From positions 1-6,740 of the forward strand of contig JAUXGP010000090.1 of the NCBI GenBank assembly GCA_030621995.1: a stretch of DNA of 6,740 nt. The letters are read 5' to 3'. Origin of the DNA: Psychrilyobacter sp. GTDB lineage: Bacteria > Fusobacteriota > Fusobacteriia > Fusobacteriales > Fusobacteriaceae. Under the pieces are notes generated by a model that did no database searches, was not told the origin of the DNA, and saw only the letters and a program-made list of their open reading frames with translations. Numbering within the stretch: the first letter of the stretch is position 1; each line of letters starts with the position of its first letter. The position numbers were made by a program, and so were the translations under genes. This document shows positions 6,189 to 6,740 of the stretch, in pieces.

Positions 6189-6740
6189 TCAATGTTTTGC
6201 TATAAGACTTCCATTTCTATACATCTTCAACAGTACTCTTAACTCCTTTAAACTCCCTATAAGCTGCTCCCCTGTATCGGTATCTTTAACTTTTTTCCTC
6301 TCTGCCTTATCCACTAATTGTATTACCGATATTATTTCATGGCTGTCTTCAATGGCTTTTTCAATACTTTTAAATGGTTTATGGGAAGCTAACCTCAAAC
6401 CGTAGGAATTATAGATCAAGGTATATCCTGCAGTTCCGGTACTTGGCTGGTATGCCTTGGATAATCCACCATCAATTACCAATAGTTTTTTTCCCGCCCT
6501 TATAGGCAGCTCACCATTTTTAGCCAGTACAGGTGTATGACCATTTATAACATGACCATTTTCTTTCAGAACTCCAAAGTGATCCATGAGCTTTAATATT
6601 ATCTCTTCATCCTCCCTCAATGTATAGTAGGGGTTCTTTATCTCTTTATGCGTTTCCTTCTCACTGACAAAATATCTTTCAAAAGTTTTCATCTCCTCCT
6701 TACCAAAAAGAGGGGAATATTCCCCTGTCCACATATACCA
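6189..6740 (-). CDS. fbp: Fructose-1,6-bisphosphatase class III, C-terminal part (5' end outside window)
   Basis: The last 183 residues of a class III (Firmicutes-type) fructose-1,6-bisphosphatase, a cytoplasmic gluconeogenic enzyme that hydrolyses fructose-1,6-bisphosphate to fructose-6-phosphate; family members have about 640-670 residues. The frame is open to the window edge and begins WYMWTG, then SPLFGKEEMKTFERYF, KETHKE and KNPYY, all typical of the family. INGHTPV carries the GHTP motif of calcineurin-like metallophosphatases (His at 6539-6537), followed by LLVIDGGLSKAYQ, TGTAGYTLIYNS and the VKDTDTGEQL element near the end. An ATG at 6734 is internal, not the real start, since conserved residues precede it. 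It ends with ...IAKH and a TGA. No intrinsic terminator is visible after it, so some transcripts may continue into ccpN. Confidence 0.93.
   Translation of the reverse strand, partial: WYMWTGEYSPLFGKEEMKTFERYFVSEKETHKEIKNPYYTLREDEEIILKLMDHFGVLKENGHVINGHTPVLAKNGELPIRAGKKLLVIDGGLSKAYQPSTGTAGYTLIYNSYGLRLASHKPFKSIEKAIEDSHEIISVIQLVDKAERKKVKDTDTGEQLIGSLKELRVLLKMYRNGSLIAKH

Noticed and set aside
1..6740. Mobile elements, CRISPR arrays, tRNA or rRNA genes, defence systems
   Set aside because: No transposase or integrase motifs, no regularly spaced direct repeats, no tRNA-like cloverleaf or rRNA sequence was seen. The window is a chromosomal metabolic region.

Overview
This is a compact, AT-rich window in which every supported gene lies on the minus strand. 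The gene content suggests an anaerobic fermenter: a class III fructose-1,6-bisphosphatase, a CcpN-like HTH-CBS regulator, a pyruvate,phosphate dikinase (PPDK) regulatory protein, PPDK itself and an HTH-fused PfkB kinase. Together with AGA/AGG arginine codons and strong AGGAGG ribosome sites, this fits Fusobacteriota (Ilyobacter/Propionigenium type) or a low-GC clostridial Firmicute. I lean to Fusobacteriota, but this is inference from gene content; no rRNA or other taxonomic marker is present.

Layout in the direction of transcription (high to low coordinates): the C-terminal part of fbp enters at the right edge (6740-6189). A 147-bp gap follows with a well-formed sigma70-type promoter and nested inverted repeats. 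Then comes a tight three-gene unit: ccpN-like regulator (6041-5421), PPDK regulatory protein (5411-4626) and ppdK (4604-2019), closed by a strong intrinsic terminator at 2002-1965. A second promoter region leads to a TPR-like lipoprotein gene of unknown function (1870-716). A third promoter overlaps the end of that gene and drives an HTH-PfkB sugar/nucleoside kinase, probably pseudouridine kinase-like, which runs off the left edge (650-1).

How the genes fit together: fbp, the CcpN-like regulator, the PPDK regulator and ppdK form a gluconeogenesis and PEP/pyruvate switch. CcpN-type proteins repress gluconeogenic genes, the regulatory protein reversibly phosphorylates PPDK on the threonine two residues before the catalytic histidine, and PPDK interconverts pyruvate and PEP. 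Target, its modifying enzyme and the regulator are in one apparent operon.

The most unusual observation is an in-frame TAA at 2325-2327 inside an otherwise perfectly conserved ppdK. It cuts the protein at codon 760 of 861, before the catalytic cysteine, although the remaining 101 codons stay open, in frame and conserved. In the preceding gene, the best Shine-Dalgarno sequence points at a non-standard ATT rather than the ATG, and the usual N-terminal conserved block of the family is not recognisable. Either this PPDK branch is starting to decay or the sequence carries an error at the stop codon.
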